The notes below the pieces were generated by a model. It was not told the origin of the DNA, searched no databases, and saw only the letters and a list, made by a program, of their open reading frames with translations. From the NCBI GenBank assembly GCA_032622095.1, contig CP136061.1:66345127-66409126 (forward strand): a stretch of DNA of 64,000 nucleotides, read 5' to 3'. Shown one piece after another: positions 1-10,583 of this stretch (positions are counted from its first letter, which is position 1; every line of letters begins with the position of its first letter). Source of the stretch: Siphonodentalium dalli. Taxonomy: Eukaryota > Mollusca > Scaphopoda > Gadilida > Siphonodentaliidae. The position numbers and the translations under genes were made by a program.

Positions 1-1480
1 ATATCACTGTGAACTCTTGATAGAAACCCAGAAACTATTATTCAGCTTGATTTATCAGTCATTATTCTGCATAGACACAGAATAAACCTGACTGTCTCAG
101 TCACAGAATAATGCACAGAACAAAGATAGAACAAAGATATAATGCACATATATAAACCATGACTGAATATTACTCTCACAGATTTTAATCAACAGATGCA
201 GCAGTCTTACCACAAATGTGCTCAGATCTGGATGATAAATTAAAACATGAAATTTGGAAACATAATGAAGATAAAGAGTTTTCACAATTTGTCTATTCCC
301 TAGAAATGATATTTTGCCCAGCATAGCTAAGGTTACAAAACACGTGTAATAGTCGATCTAAATCATTACATCGGAACTTAAACCACTTTTGGAATTTATA
401 TCGCTGCGAACTCTTGATAGAAACCCAGAAACTATTATTCAGCTTGATTTATCAGTCATTATTCTGCATAGACACAGAATAAACCTGACTGTCTCAGTCA
501 CAGAATAATGCACAGAACAAAGATATAATGCACATATATAAAACATGACTGAATATTACTCTCCCAGATTTTAATCAACAGATGCAGCAGTGTTACCACA
601 AATGTGCTCAAATCTGGATGATAAATTAAAACATGAAATTTGGGAATATAATGAAGATAAAGATTTTTCACAATTTGTCTATTCCCTAGAAATGATATTT
701 TGCCCAGCATAGCTAAGGTTACAAAACACGTGTAATAGTAGATCTAAATCATTACATCGGAACTTAAACCACTTTTGGAATTTATATCGCTGCGAACTCT
801 TGATAGAAACCCAGAAACTATTATTCAGCTTGATTTATCAGTCATTATTCTGCAGAGACACAGAATAAACCTGACTGTCTGTCACAGAATAATGCACAGA
901 ACAAAGATATAATGCACATATATAAACCATGACTGAATCTTACTCTCCCAGATTTTAATCAACAGATGCAGCAGTCTTACCACAAATGTGCTCAGATCTG
1001 GATGATAAATTAAAACATGAAATTTGGGAATATAATGAAGATAAAGAGTTTTCACAATTTGTCTATTCCCTAGAAATGATATTTTGCCCAGCATAGCTAA
1101 GGTTACAAAACACGTGTAATAGTAGATCTAAATCATTACATCGGAACTTAAACCACTTTTGGAATTTATATCGCTGCGAACTCTTGATAGAAACCCAGAA
1201 ACTATTATTCAGCTTGATTTATCATTCATTATTCTGCATAGACACAGAATATACCTGACTGTCTCAGTCAAAGAATAATGCACAGAACAAAGATATAATG
1301 CACATATATAACCATGACTGAATCTTACTCTCCCAGATAGTAATAAACAAAAGCAGCAGTCTTACCACAAATGTGCTCAGATCTGGATGTGAAATGTTTA
1401 GAATATCAGTTGCTGTAATTCTTGTATAAATGTGAATATCAATGATGTCCATGCATAAACTCTGCTCTCTCTCGAATAGT
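1..1480. repeat. ~385-bp satellite array, block 1 (about four monomers)
   Basis: Four head-to-tail monomers are visible. The anchor 'ctgactgtct' recurs near 90, 486, 871 and 1256, a period of about 385 bp (the first unit is ~11 bp longer through a small internal duplication of 'aacaaagata'). Each monomer passes through 'aatgcacatatataaacc', 'cacaaatgtgctcagatctg', 'gaaatgatattttgcccagc' and 'aaaccacttttggaattt'. Minus-strand ORFs of 60-75 codons recur once per monomer, but they are a by-product of the repeat and have no recognisable domain. I do not recognise the family. Confidence 0.9.
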
Positions 1481-1795
1481 TAATAATAATAATAATAAAT
1501 AGTTTTTATATAGCGCTTTATCCCATATGGCCCAGAGCGCTTACATTCCTACTAGTACCCTGCCCTCTATCACACGTGATATACATACATCTATACACAC
1601 CACATACCTATAGATATACACATACATCAAAATAATTAAACAACATCTGAGGTAACTTCCCCATAGTGAGCACAGAATAATTCACTCTTTAACAAAGTTT
1701 TGAATTCGGTCAGAGAGTTTGCAAATATTGTGTCGTGTCTCAGTGAGTTCCAAACATTTGGCGCATACGAATCAAATGCTCTATCGCCATACATC
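1481..1795. repeat. (TAA)n plus dispersed 'TATAGCGCTTTA' repeat
   Basis: A short TAA microsatellite (1481-1497) runs into 'tatatagcgctttatccc', 'cagagcgcttacattc' and, further on, 'gagttccaaacatttggcgc'. This arrangement resembles a dispersed repeat that I recall from several marine invertebrate genomes, where it sits at the 3' side of retroposons. Family assignment is from memory. There is no coding potential. Confidence 0.55.
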
Positions 1796-1844
1796 TATAG
1801 ACCTAATAAGTGACATTTTATTTTTTATTTGCCTGATATACTTA

Positions 1845-2597
1845 CAGGGTTGGTGATTTTTTTTATTTAAATCGATTTTTTTTATAACTGTTATGAAAAT
1901 ATGTAATTGTGCAATTTCTCTGATAAATGAAGGTTCTGAAAGGTGTTGTTTATTATATCCAAAGCTGGATTAATCAGAATTCTATTGTCGTATTAGTATT
2001 TAATATTTTTTGTATACCAATCAAACACAAATATTATGGCAGCATAGATATAGCGATCATGTACTTTATGCATACACTAAGGTCCATGTGGGTTTCAATG
2101 TTGTGATATCTGGAAATGTAGACCTGTGCTTAAACTTTTACTAATAAATTTAGTAAATTTTCACTGAAAACTGAATATTATCCATCACGTTTGCTCTCAG
2201 TGACAGTAATCACATCATATATCGAGTATAGACATTATAGACAACTAAAGTACTTAGATGGCAGAGTATATGGCAGAGTTACTCAGTTACCATTTACATG
2301 TATGGCAATCAGAAAAGGAAAGAGAATTAAACAGTGTAGTTGCAAACAATACTAACAATGCTAAGTGGAACGGGCCATTTGCTGGAACAGTAAATATGGT
2401 ACCATGCAGAATACTTGTAGTTTATTTTGGTTTGATATTACAGTACAATTTCATATCTATTATCCAATTTGTATACTGTTTAATCATAGTCATGTTATAG
2501 TTTACAGAAACATTGTTAGATATTGCATTTCTTGACTTTTTATCATGATTTAATAAATTTTGATTTAAAAATCATTGATTTAAATCGGTCAACCCTG
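1845..2597. mobile_element. Non-autonomous hAT-type element, 753 bp
   Basis: The left end reads 'cagggttggtgatttt' and the right end, reverse-complemented, reads 'cagggttgaccgattt', giving an imperfect terminal inverted repeat followed by AT-rich 'atttaaatc'. The 8 bp outside are tatactta on the left (1837-1844) and tatattta on the right (2598-2605), one mismatch, as expected for an 8-bp hAT duplication. Homologous satellite blocks at ~3768-3806 and ~8655-8702 run from 'cctgatat' to 'caaatgttcgtgtttt' without the element, and so look like empty sites. It contains no transposase; an 80-codon ORF (2258-2500) has no recognisable domain. Confidence 0.75.
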
Positions 2598-3130
2598 TAT
2601 ATTTATTTTCTATTTTTGTTTCAAATGTTCGTGTTTTTTGCCATAAGTTTTTTTCTATACCTAAGTATTTATACTAGCTGGCTGTCTTGCACTCTTTATC
2701 TTCACCGTCTTTCAGATGGATGTTGTTTGTTATTACTATTTTGAACATTTTTCAAATCCTAAATGCATTTGAATGTCTCCATTAAATCTACTATTATTAT
2801 ACTTCCATGATTTAACATGGATGTATATTGAAAATCTTATTTTTCATTTTTTGTTTTCACTTTTCTAAATAATTTGTTTAGTTTAAAATCAGACTATATC
2901 TGAAATAGATAGAATGACAAGTGAGAGTTTTAATTGGAACAACACACTTATGAACGGGATAACACTATCATACATATGTGATGGTATAATCACCCAGGAA
3001 TGGATAGTTCTAGTTCTACATGAAAGTATTACAACAGCTGTGGTATCTGTCAGTTTTCTGCACAGACACAGAATAAACCTGACTGTCTCAGTCACAGAAT
3101 AATGTACAGAACAAAGATATAATGCACATA
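2281..3130. repeat. Segmental duplication, copy 1
   Basis: This segment, starting 'ctcagttaccatttacatg', is repeated nearly identically at 6814-7650. It includes the right part of the hAT element, unique-looking flank and the start of a satellite monomer. Copy 2 lacks about 17 bp found here near 2551-2567. The copy therefore arose after the hAT insertion. Confidence 0.85.
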
Positions 3131-3715
3131 TATAAACAATGACTGAATCTTACTCTCCCAGATTGTAATAAACAGATGCAGCAGTCTTACCACAAATGTG
3201 CTCAGATCTGGATGATAAATTAAAACATGAAATTTGGGAATATAATGAAGATAAAGAGTTTTCACAATTTGTCTATTCCCTAGAAATGATATTTTGCCCA
3301 GCAGAACTAAGGTTACAAAACACGTGTAATAGTAGATCTAAATCATTACATCGGAACTTAAACCACTTTTGGAATTTATCTCCGTGCTAACTCTTGATAG
3401 AAACTCATCAACTATTATTCAGCTTGACATATCTTGTCATCATTCTGCATATATACAGAATAAACATGTCCGTCTCAGTCACGGAATAATGTACAGAACA
3501 AAGATATAATGCACATATATAAACCATGACTGAATCTTACTCTCCCAGATTGTAATAAACAAGTGCAGCAGTGTTACCACAAATGTGCTCAGATCTGGAT
3601 GTGAAATGTTTAGAATAAAAGTTGCTGTAATTCTTGTATGAATGGGAATATCAATGATACAGGTCCATGCATATTTGTTTGTAAATTCAGCTCTCTCTCT
3701 CTCCCAATTAGGAAA
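2885..3715. repeat. ~385-bp satellite array, block 2
   Basis: Two further monomers (anchors near 3080 and 3471). They are preceded by a block found only in the longer version of the unit (2885-3080, containing 'aatggatagttctagttc'), which recurs at ~5665-5860 and ~7400-7588. This makes the array a higher-order repeat of monomers plus a longer spacer that carries 'ctaagtatttata' and 'cagatggatgttgtttg'. Confidence 0.85.
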
Positions 3716-3963
3716 TAGATATATCTAGGTAACAATAGACATACAAAGTGACTTTTTAGTTTTTCTTCGCCTGATATTTCCATTTGCTATTTTAGTTTCA
3801 AATGTTCGTGTTTTATACGATAATTTACTACACCTAAGTATTTATCCTAGCTGACTGGCTTGTGCTCTTTATCTTCACTATCTTTCAGATGGATGTTGTT
3901 TGTTATTACAATTTTGAGCATTTCTCAAATTCTAAATGCATTTGAATGTCTTCACTATATCTA

Positions 3964-5573
3964 CCGTATTCTCGCGGGTATAAGCCCACTTTCGGGCATA
4001 AGACCACCCCAGTATTTTCACTAGAAGTAAGTTTTCCGGGGTATAAGACCACCCCCCTCCCTAGTCCTAACCATAACCCCTCCAAAACGGGTTTATATAC
4101 CAGTATTTGAGAAAATAAAGGTGATTTATGTTACACTGTGTCTTGTTTCTTGTGTTCAATTAATAACTGGCCGGTAGGCCTATATTATTGACGTTCATCG
4201 ATGGTGACAGGTGTCGTACTGAGTGTATGGAAAAGATGAATACAAGAAACTATATTCAAAGTTAGATTACTTTTGAAATTTGAAAACAATAAAGAAGATT
4301 TTTGTGACATTGTGTCTTGTTTGTGTTCAATTATTAACCGGCCGGTAGGCCTGTTTTACTGACGTTCAATCAACGGAAAAGATCAATGGAAAGAAACTAT
4401 TGAAGGTAATTAAGACTGTGTCCTGTGTAAGTTTGTGCTGACAATGTGTGAACAATAGGTGAACTGCTGTCACGGCTTTGTGTGTCCTTTGTTGTCACAT
4501 TTCAAAGACGGTCCGGTGTTGTTTTAGTCATTCCACTGTAAGCCATGTTCATATGTGCAATGTGGGTTTCAATCAAAACATATGATCGGTATAAATACTG
4601 AGAAACTAACCCCAGATCTTCAGTTCTTTATTTGTTCACAATGCCTCTACAATGTAAATCTTACACAATTGCTGTGAAAGTGACTGTGATCGAGTGGTTT
4701 CGCAATAACGGCAGGAATTTCTCCAAAACCGAACATGAATGGGAAATTTCGCGGAAGCAGATTCGATCTTGGGAGCGATATTACGATCAACTCAAACCCC
4801 TATCCAAGGGTAAAACGGCCCAAATTAAGAAACAACACGCCGTTAAAATTTGTTTTGTTCCCATAATTAATTATTCAATGTCATAAATTTACCATGAGTA
4901 AGGCCTACCATAAATCAATATAACACCTTTCATGCATTGATGTACACAATGTAAGTTATGTAACCGCATAAGCTGTATTGTTTTCTCATTCTGAATAGCG
5001 ATTGGATTTCTCAGTTAAATTTAACGCCCACTTTCCATTGATTGACATATGAAGCACAACATTCTTGTTTTAATGTCAACAGAAACTAAATATTTTTACG
5101 GAATGCAGGACTCCGTTTACGAAACGATTATCGGAATATAAATCCCCATTGTAATTCCCAAATAATTTATCTAGACAAAGTTTTACATACGTTTCTAGGC
5201 CTATATATATTCTTATACTGTGTTATGTATCACATGTGTTATTTTGACTGTTCGTTTCTGTGCATATTTTCTGTGTATGATTTCCAATTCAACGTTAATT
5301 CTGTATCGACCACGTGTGAAACCGAAACTAAACGTGGGGAAATCCCAGCTTTCTGGTAAAGTTACGTTTACGTATACCTCGAAATGCAGAAATGAGATAT
5401 GTTCGATAAACTTACGCTAAATATACTTACTCATCCATCGTCCAACGCCATATTTTCGCCAGTCCAGGCGGTGACATCCGAAATACTCAATTTTTCCGGG
5501 GTATAAAACCACCCATGCCTTTTCAAGCTATTTATTCCCTAGGCCCCCTGGTCTTATACCCGCGAGAATACGG
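3964..5573. mobile_element. Pogo-like DNA transposon remnant, 1.6 kb
   Basis: The terminal inverted repeat is 'ccgtattctcgcgggtataag' and near-matches hold beyond it ('ggggtataagaccaccc' near the left end, 'ggggtataaaaccaccc' at the right). The element is flanked by TA on both sides (3962-3963 and 5574-5575). Homologous satellite blocks at ~2775-2805 and ~7290-7315 read 'aatctactattattat' with a single TA, which are paralogous empty sites confirming TA duplication. An internal segment with 'ggccggtaggcct' is duplicated (4124-4208 and 4300-4385). It carries only the N-terminal part of a transposase, so it is a deletion derivative. TA duplication plus the HTH type points to the pogo/Tc1-mariner group. 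Confidence 0.85.
4641..4886 (+). pseudogene. Truncated pogo-type transposase N-terminus (HTH)
   Basis: An 81-codon ORF begins MPLQCKSYTIAVKVTVIEWF and continues with 'ISRKQIRSWERYYDQLK'. The pattern SYT-x-A-x-K-x-x-V-x-E-W, then I-S-R-K-x-I-R-x-W, is the psq/BrkDBD-like helix-turn-helix that opens many pogo-family transposases and binds the terminal repeats. The ORF stops soon after the HTH, and no DDE catalytic domain follows within the element, so it cannot transpose by itself. The first ATG (4641) was chosen over the upstream TTG. The HTH assignment is by motif reading and has not been tested with a profile. Confidence 0.65.
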
Positions 5574-5659
5574 TACTATTATTATCCTTCCATGACTTAA
5601 AGGGATGAATATTGTAATTTTTATTTTTTGTTTTATACTTTTCTAAATTATTTATGTAG

Positions 5660-6830
5660 TTAAAATTCAGACTATATCTGATATAGATAGAATGACATGC
5701 GAGCGTTTTAATTGGAACAACACACATATGAACGGGATAACACTATCATACAGATGTGATGGTATAATCACCCAGGAATGGATAGTTCTAGTTCCACATG
5801 AAAGTATTACAACAGCTATGGTATCTGTCAGCATTCTGCATAGACACAGAATAAACATGACTGTCTCAGTCACAGAATAATGTACAGAACACAGATATAA
5901 TGCACATATATAACCATGACTGAATCTTACTCTCCCAGATTGTAATAAACAAGTGCAGCAGTGTTACCACAAATGTGCTCAGATCTGGAAGATAAATTAA
6001 ACCATGAAATATGGGAATATAATGAAGATCAAAGAAGAGTTTTCACAATTTGTTTACTTCCTAGAAATGATATTATGCACAGCATAACAAAGGTTACAAA
6101 ACGTGTCTAAAGGTAGATCTAAAAAGATCATCACATAAATGTGGCCCCAAGATTTCATTAAATCGAACACATAACAACTTTTTGGAATTTATATCCTTGC
6201 TAACTCTTGATAGAAACCATTAACTATTATTCAGATTGACATATATGTCAGCATACTGCAGAATAAACATGACTGTCTCAGTCTCGGAATAATGTACAAA
6301 ACAAAGATATAATGCACATATATAAACCATGACTGAATCTTACTCTCCCAGATTTTAATCAACAGATGCAGCAGTGTTACCACAAATGTGCTCAGATCTG
6401 GATGATAAATTAAAACATTAAATTTGGGCCTATAATGAAGATAAAGATTTTTCACAATTTGTCTATTCCCTAGAAATGATATTTTGCCCAGCATAGCTAA
6501 GGTTACAAAACACGTGTAATAGTAGATCTAAATCATTACATCGGAACTTAAACCACTTTTGGAATTTATATCGCTGCGAACTCTTGATAGAAACCCAGAT
6601 ACTATTATTCAGCTTGATTTATCAGTCATTATTCTGCATAGACACAGAATAAACCTGACTGTCTCAGTCACAGAATAATGCACAGAACAAAGATATAATG
6701 CACATATATAAACCATGACTGAATCTTATTCTCCCAGATAGTAATAAACAAAAGCAGCAGTGTTACCACAAATGTGCTCAGATCTGGATGATAAATTAAA
6801 ACATGAAATTACCTCAGTTACCATTTACAT
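5660..6830. repeat. ~385-bp satellite array, block 3
   Basis: Monomers with anchors near 5861, 6271 and 6657, the first preceded by the long-form segment (5665-5860). The monomer at 5880-6240 is a diverged subtype with 'aagatcatcacataaatgtg' that recurs at 7850-7880. The array breaks off at ~6813, where segmental-duplication copy 2 begins in mid-monomer. Confidence 0.85.
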
Positions 6831-7650
6831 GTATGGCAATCAGAAAAGGAAAGAGAATTAAACAGTGTAGTTGCAAACAATACTAACAATGCTAAGTGGA
6901 ACGGGCCATTTGCTGGAACAGTAAATATGGTACCATGCAGAATACTTGTAGTTTATTTTGGTTTGATATTACAGTACAATTTCATATCTATTATCCAATT
7001 TGTATACTGTTTAATCATAGTCATGTTATAGTTTACAGAAACATTGTTAGATATTGCATTTCTTGACTTTTTATCATGATTTAAAAATCATTGATTTAAA
7101 TCGGTCAACCCTGTATATTTATTTTCTATTTTTGTTTCAAATGTTCGTGTTTTTTGCCATAAGTTTTTTCTATACCTAAGTATTTATACTAGCTGGCTGT
7201 CTTGCACTCTTTATCTTCACCGTCTTTCAGATGGATGTTGTTTGTTATTACTATTTTGAACATTTTTCAAATCCTAAATGCATTTGAATGTCTCCATTAA
7301 ATCTACTATTATTATACTTCCATGATTTAACATGGATGTATATTGAAAATCTTATTTTTCATTTTCACTTTTTTAAATAATTTGTCTAGTTTAAAATCAG
7401 ACTATATCTGAAATAGATAGAATGACATGCGAGAGTTTTAATTGGAACAACACACTTATGAACGGGATAACACTATCATACAGATGTGATGGTATAATCA
7501 CCCGGGAATGGATAGTTCTAGTTCTACATGAAAGTATTACAACAGCTGTGGTATCTGTCAGTTTTCTGCACAGACACAGAATAAACCTGACTGTCTCAGT
7601 CACAGAATAATGTACAGAACACAGATATAATGCACATATATAAACCATGA
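6814..7650. repeat. Segmental duplication, copy 2
   Basis: Nearly identical to 2281-3130. It starts abruptly inside the hAT element, so the element's left end is missing here, and joins a satellite monomer on the left ('catgaaattacctcagttac'). The right hAT terminus 'tcggtcaaccctg' and its flank are retained. This junction marks an unequal-exchange or template-switch breakpoint. Confidence 0.85.
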
Positions 7651-8640
7651 CTGAATCTTACTCTCCCAGATTGTAATAAACAGATGCAGCAGTGTTACCA
7701 CAAATGTGCTCAGATCTGGATGATAAATTAAACCATGAAATATGGGAATATAATGAAGATCAAAGAAGAGTTTTCACAATTTGTTTACTTCCTAGAAATG
7801 ATATTATGCACAGCATAACAAAGGTTACAAAACGTGTCTAAAGGTAGATCTAAAAAGATCATCACATAAATGTGGCCCCAAGATTTCATTAAATCGGAAC
7901 ACATAACAACTTTTTGGAATTTATCTCCCTGTGAACTCTTGATAGAAACCCAGAAACTATTATTCGGATTGACATATATGTCAGCATACTGCAGAATGAA
8001 CATGACTCTCAGTCTCGGGATAATGTACAAAACAAAGATATAATGCACATATATAAACAATGACTAAATCTTACTGTCCCAGATTGTAATAAACAAGTGC
8101 AGTAGTGTTACCACAAATGTGCTCAGATCTGGATGATAAATTAAACCATGAAATTTGGGAATATAATGAAGATAAAAGAAGAGTTTTCACAATTTGTCTA
8201 TTCCCTAGAAATGATATTTTGCCCAGCAGAACTAAGGTTACAAAACACATGTAATAGTAGATCTAAATCATTAAATCGGAACTTAAACCACTTTTGGAAT
8301 TTATATCGCTGCAAACTCTTGATAGAAACCCAGAAACTATTATTCAGCTGGATATATCAGTCATTATTCTGCATAGATACAGAATAAACATGACTGTCTC
8401 AGTCACAGAATAATGTACAAAACAATGATACAAGCACAAATTTAAAACATGACTGAATCTTACTCTCCCAGATAGTAATAAACAAAAGCAGCAGTCTTAC
8501 CACACATGTGCTCAGATCTGGATGTGAAATGTTTAGAATAATAGTTGCTGTAATTCTTGTATAAATGTGAATATCAATGATGTCCATGCATAAATTCTGC
8601 TCTCTCTCGAATAGGAAATAGATACATGTAGGTAACTAAG
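7390..8640. repeat. ~385-bp satellite array, block 4
   Basis: Monomers with anchors near 7588, 8005 and 8392, preceded by the long-form segment. The last runs into the spacer with 'ctaagtatttacactagttg' (8713-8735). Subtypes alternate in the same order as block 3, which supports a higher-order unit. Confidence 0.85.
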
Positions 8641-10395
8641 TGACTTTGCCTGACTTTACCTGATATACCTGTTCCAATCTATTTTTGTTTAAAATGTTCG
8701 TGTTTTAACTTTCTTCTATACCTAAGTATTTACACTAGTTGGCTGGCTAGAGCTCTTTATATTCACCATCTTTCAAGAAGAAAGAGATGACATGTTTGAA
8801 GTCATAGTTCGAAGAGAAGAACTGTTTGGTGGAAAATCACATGACACATATCAAAACTGGGGTATAATCATATAGCAGGTTTCGGAAACCAAAATCTGCA
8901 TGTCTGTCAGCTGTGTCTGTCACTAGAATTTAGACAAAAACATACCCAGTTGAATTACAAAAGAAATAATACACAGCGCATGTCCATTGGGCATGTACAG
9001 TCAAATTTTACCACAGAATCAGATTATAGGACTCTCCTTCATATTGTCCTATAATCAGTTTATGTGTGATCAAATTCTACTATACACGTCGATGCGCAGT
9101 GGATTTATTTCTTAAATATCAACACAAAAATATGGCCCTAGATTTTCATTAAATATGAACAAAAATACACTTTTGGAATTTATATCCCTGCTAACTGTTG
9201 ATAGAAACCCAGTGGTCATAAAGGAGTTGCGAAATTATTATTCGGCTTGAAATAGCTGTCAGTATTCTGCATAGATACAGAATTATCATGACTGTCTCAG
9301 TTATGGAATAATGTACAAAACAAAGATATAATGCACATATATAAACCATGACTGAATATTACTCTCCCAGATTGTAATAAACAAAAGCAGCAGTGTTACC
9401 ACAAATGTGCTCATATCTGGACATTAATTTTTTTTAATGAAAATATTAAACATATCAGTTGCTGTAATTCTTGCTTGAATGTGAAGATAAGGGTCTATGC
9501 ACATTTAATTTTAGTAAATTCTGCTAATTCAAATGGAAATGGGTAACAATCTGAGAAACAACTTTTATAACAAGTATTATTGCATCATGAGACTAATTTT
9601 ATAAAGTTTGAGTAAATATAATAAAAAGAAATCTTTATCAATGGATGAATGCATCGGAAATTGAGGAGTGATAACTCTAGTTCAACTAGACAATGTGTCT
9701 CAGTTGGGTTAAATCTAGATACTCCCAATGGCAGCCAGTGGCAGAAATGTTTTACACACACATAGATGGACATACTGACATGAGGATAACTAAACAAAAA
9801 ATACGGAATGGACCTGTAATCACAGGCGCAAAGGTTCTCATAGTACTAAATATCAGTGCCAAGTTTAAACAAAAATAATTGAAAAATGTAGGAATACAAG
9901 CTCGAACAATAATGCACCTTGAGAAAAAAAGGGGGATAACTCCACACAAAAAAGTCAGACAGACCTCATAATCGTTAGTGCAGATTCCCATGGACTAAAT
10001 ATCTGTGCCAAGTTTAAATCAAATTGACTAAAAAATGTAGGAATAAGAGCTCGATCAAAATTATGCATCTTGAGAAAAGGGGATAACTAGATTTTTTTAA
10101 AGTTGGACGTACCTCAAAATTGAATGAAGATCAAAGAAGAGTTGGAATTTGTATCCCTGCTAACTCTTGATAGAAATCCAGAAACTTATACAACTTGACA
10201 TATATGTCAGCATTCAGCATAGACACAGAATAAACCTGACTGTCTCAGTCACAGAATAATGTACACAACAAAGATATGATGCACATATATAAACCATGAC
10301 TGAATCTTACTCTTCCAGATGGTAATAAACAGATGCAGCAATTTCAGTACAAATGTGCTCAGATCTGGATGCGACTCATTAAGAATTATAATGAA
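8641..10395. repeat. Diverged satellite monomers mixed with mollusc-type dispersed repeat
   Basis: Partial, diverged 385-bp monomers occur at ~9160-9420 and ~10130-10380. Between them, 9740-10110 holds two units of a different family with 'aaaaatgtaggaata' and 'ggggataactccac', the same family as 11690-11800 and 13490-14130. No exon-like segment for the missing WDR3 C-terminus was seen here. Confidence 0.7.
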
Positions 10396-10481
10396 ATTGA
10401 GGCAATGTGAGTGATCAATTAATGTTTTTTAAACTGACACGGCTCATTTGATGAAAAGCTAACCTATCATGTTAGACAAAC

Positions 10482-10583
10482 CTTATCTGGTGTCATTGAT
10501 ATGGTCCACAATGCACTGTTATGAGCTTCTATGTCTTCTAGCAAGTTGCCAGATGCAACATCAAATATCTGTAGTTTTCCAGC
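10482..10583 (-). CDS. WDR3: WDR3 coding exon 12 (last one in window)
   Basis: 34 codons from '[20 protein letters not shown]' to 'SMTPDK', with donor gtttgt. The open splice shows the gene continues, but no exon encoding the expected next blade was found in 1-10481. Confidence 0.93.

Noticed and set aside
97-1452. Recurrent minus-strand ORFs (MLGKISFLGNRQIVK...) in the 385-bp satellite
   Set aside because: They repeat with the monomer, vary in frame breaks, have no domain and no consistent start or stop conservation, so they are a by-product of the satellite.
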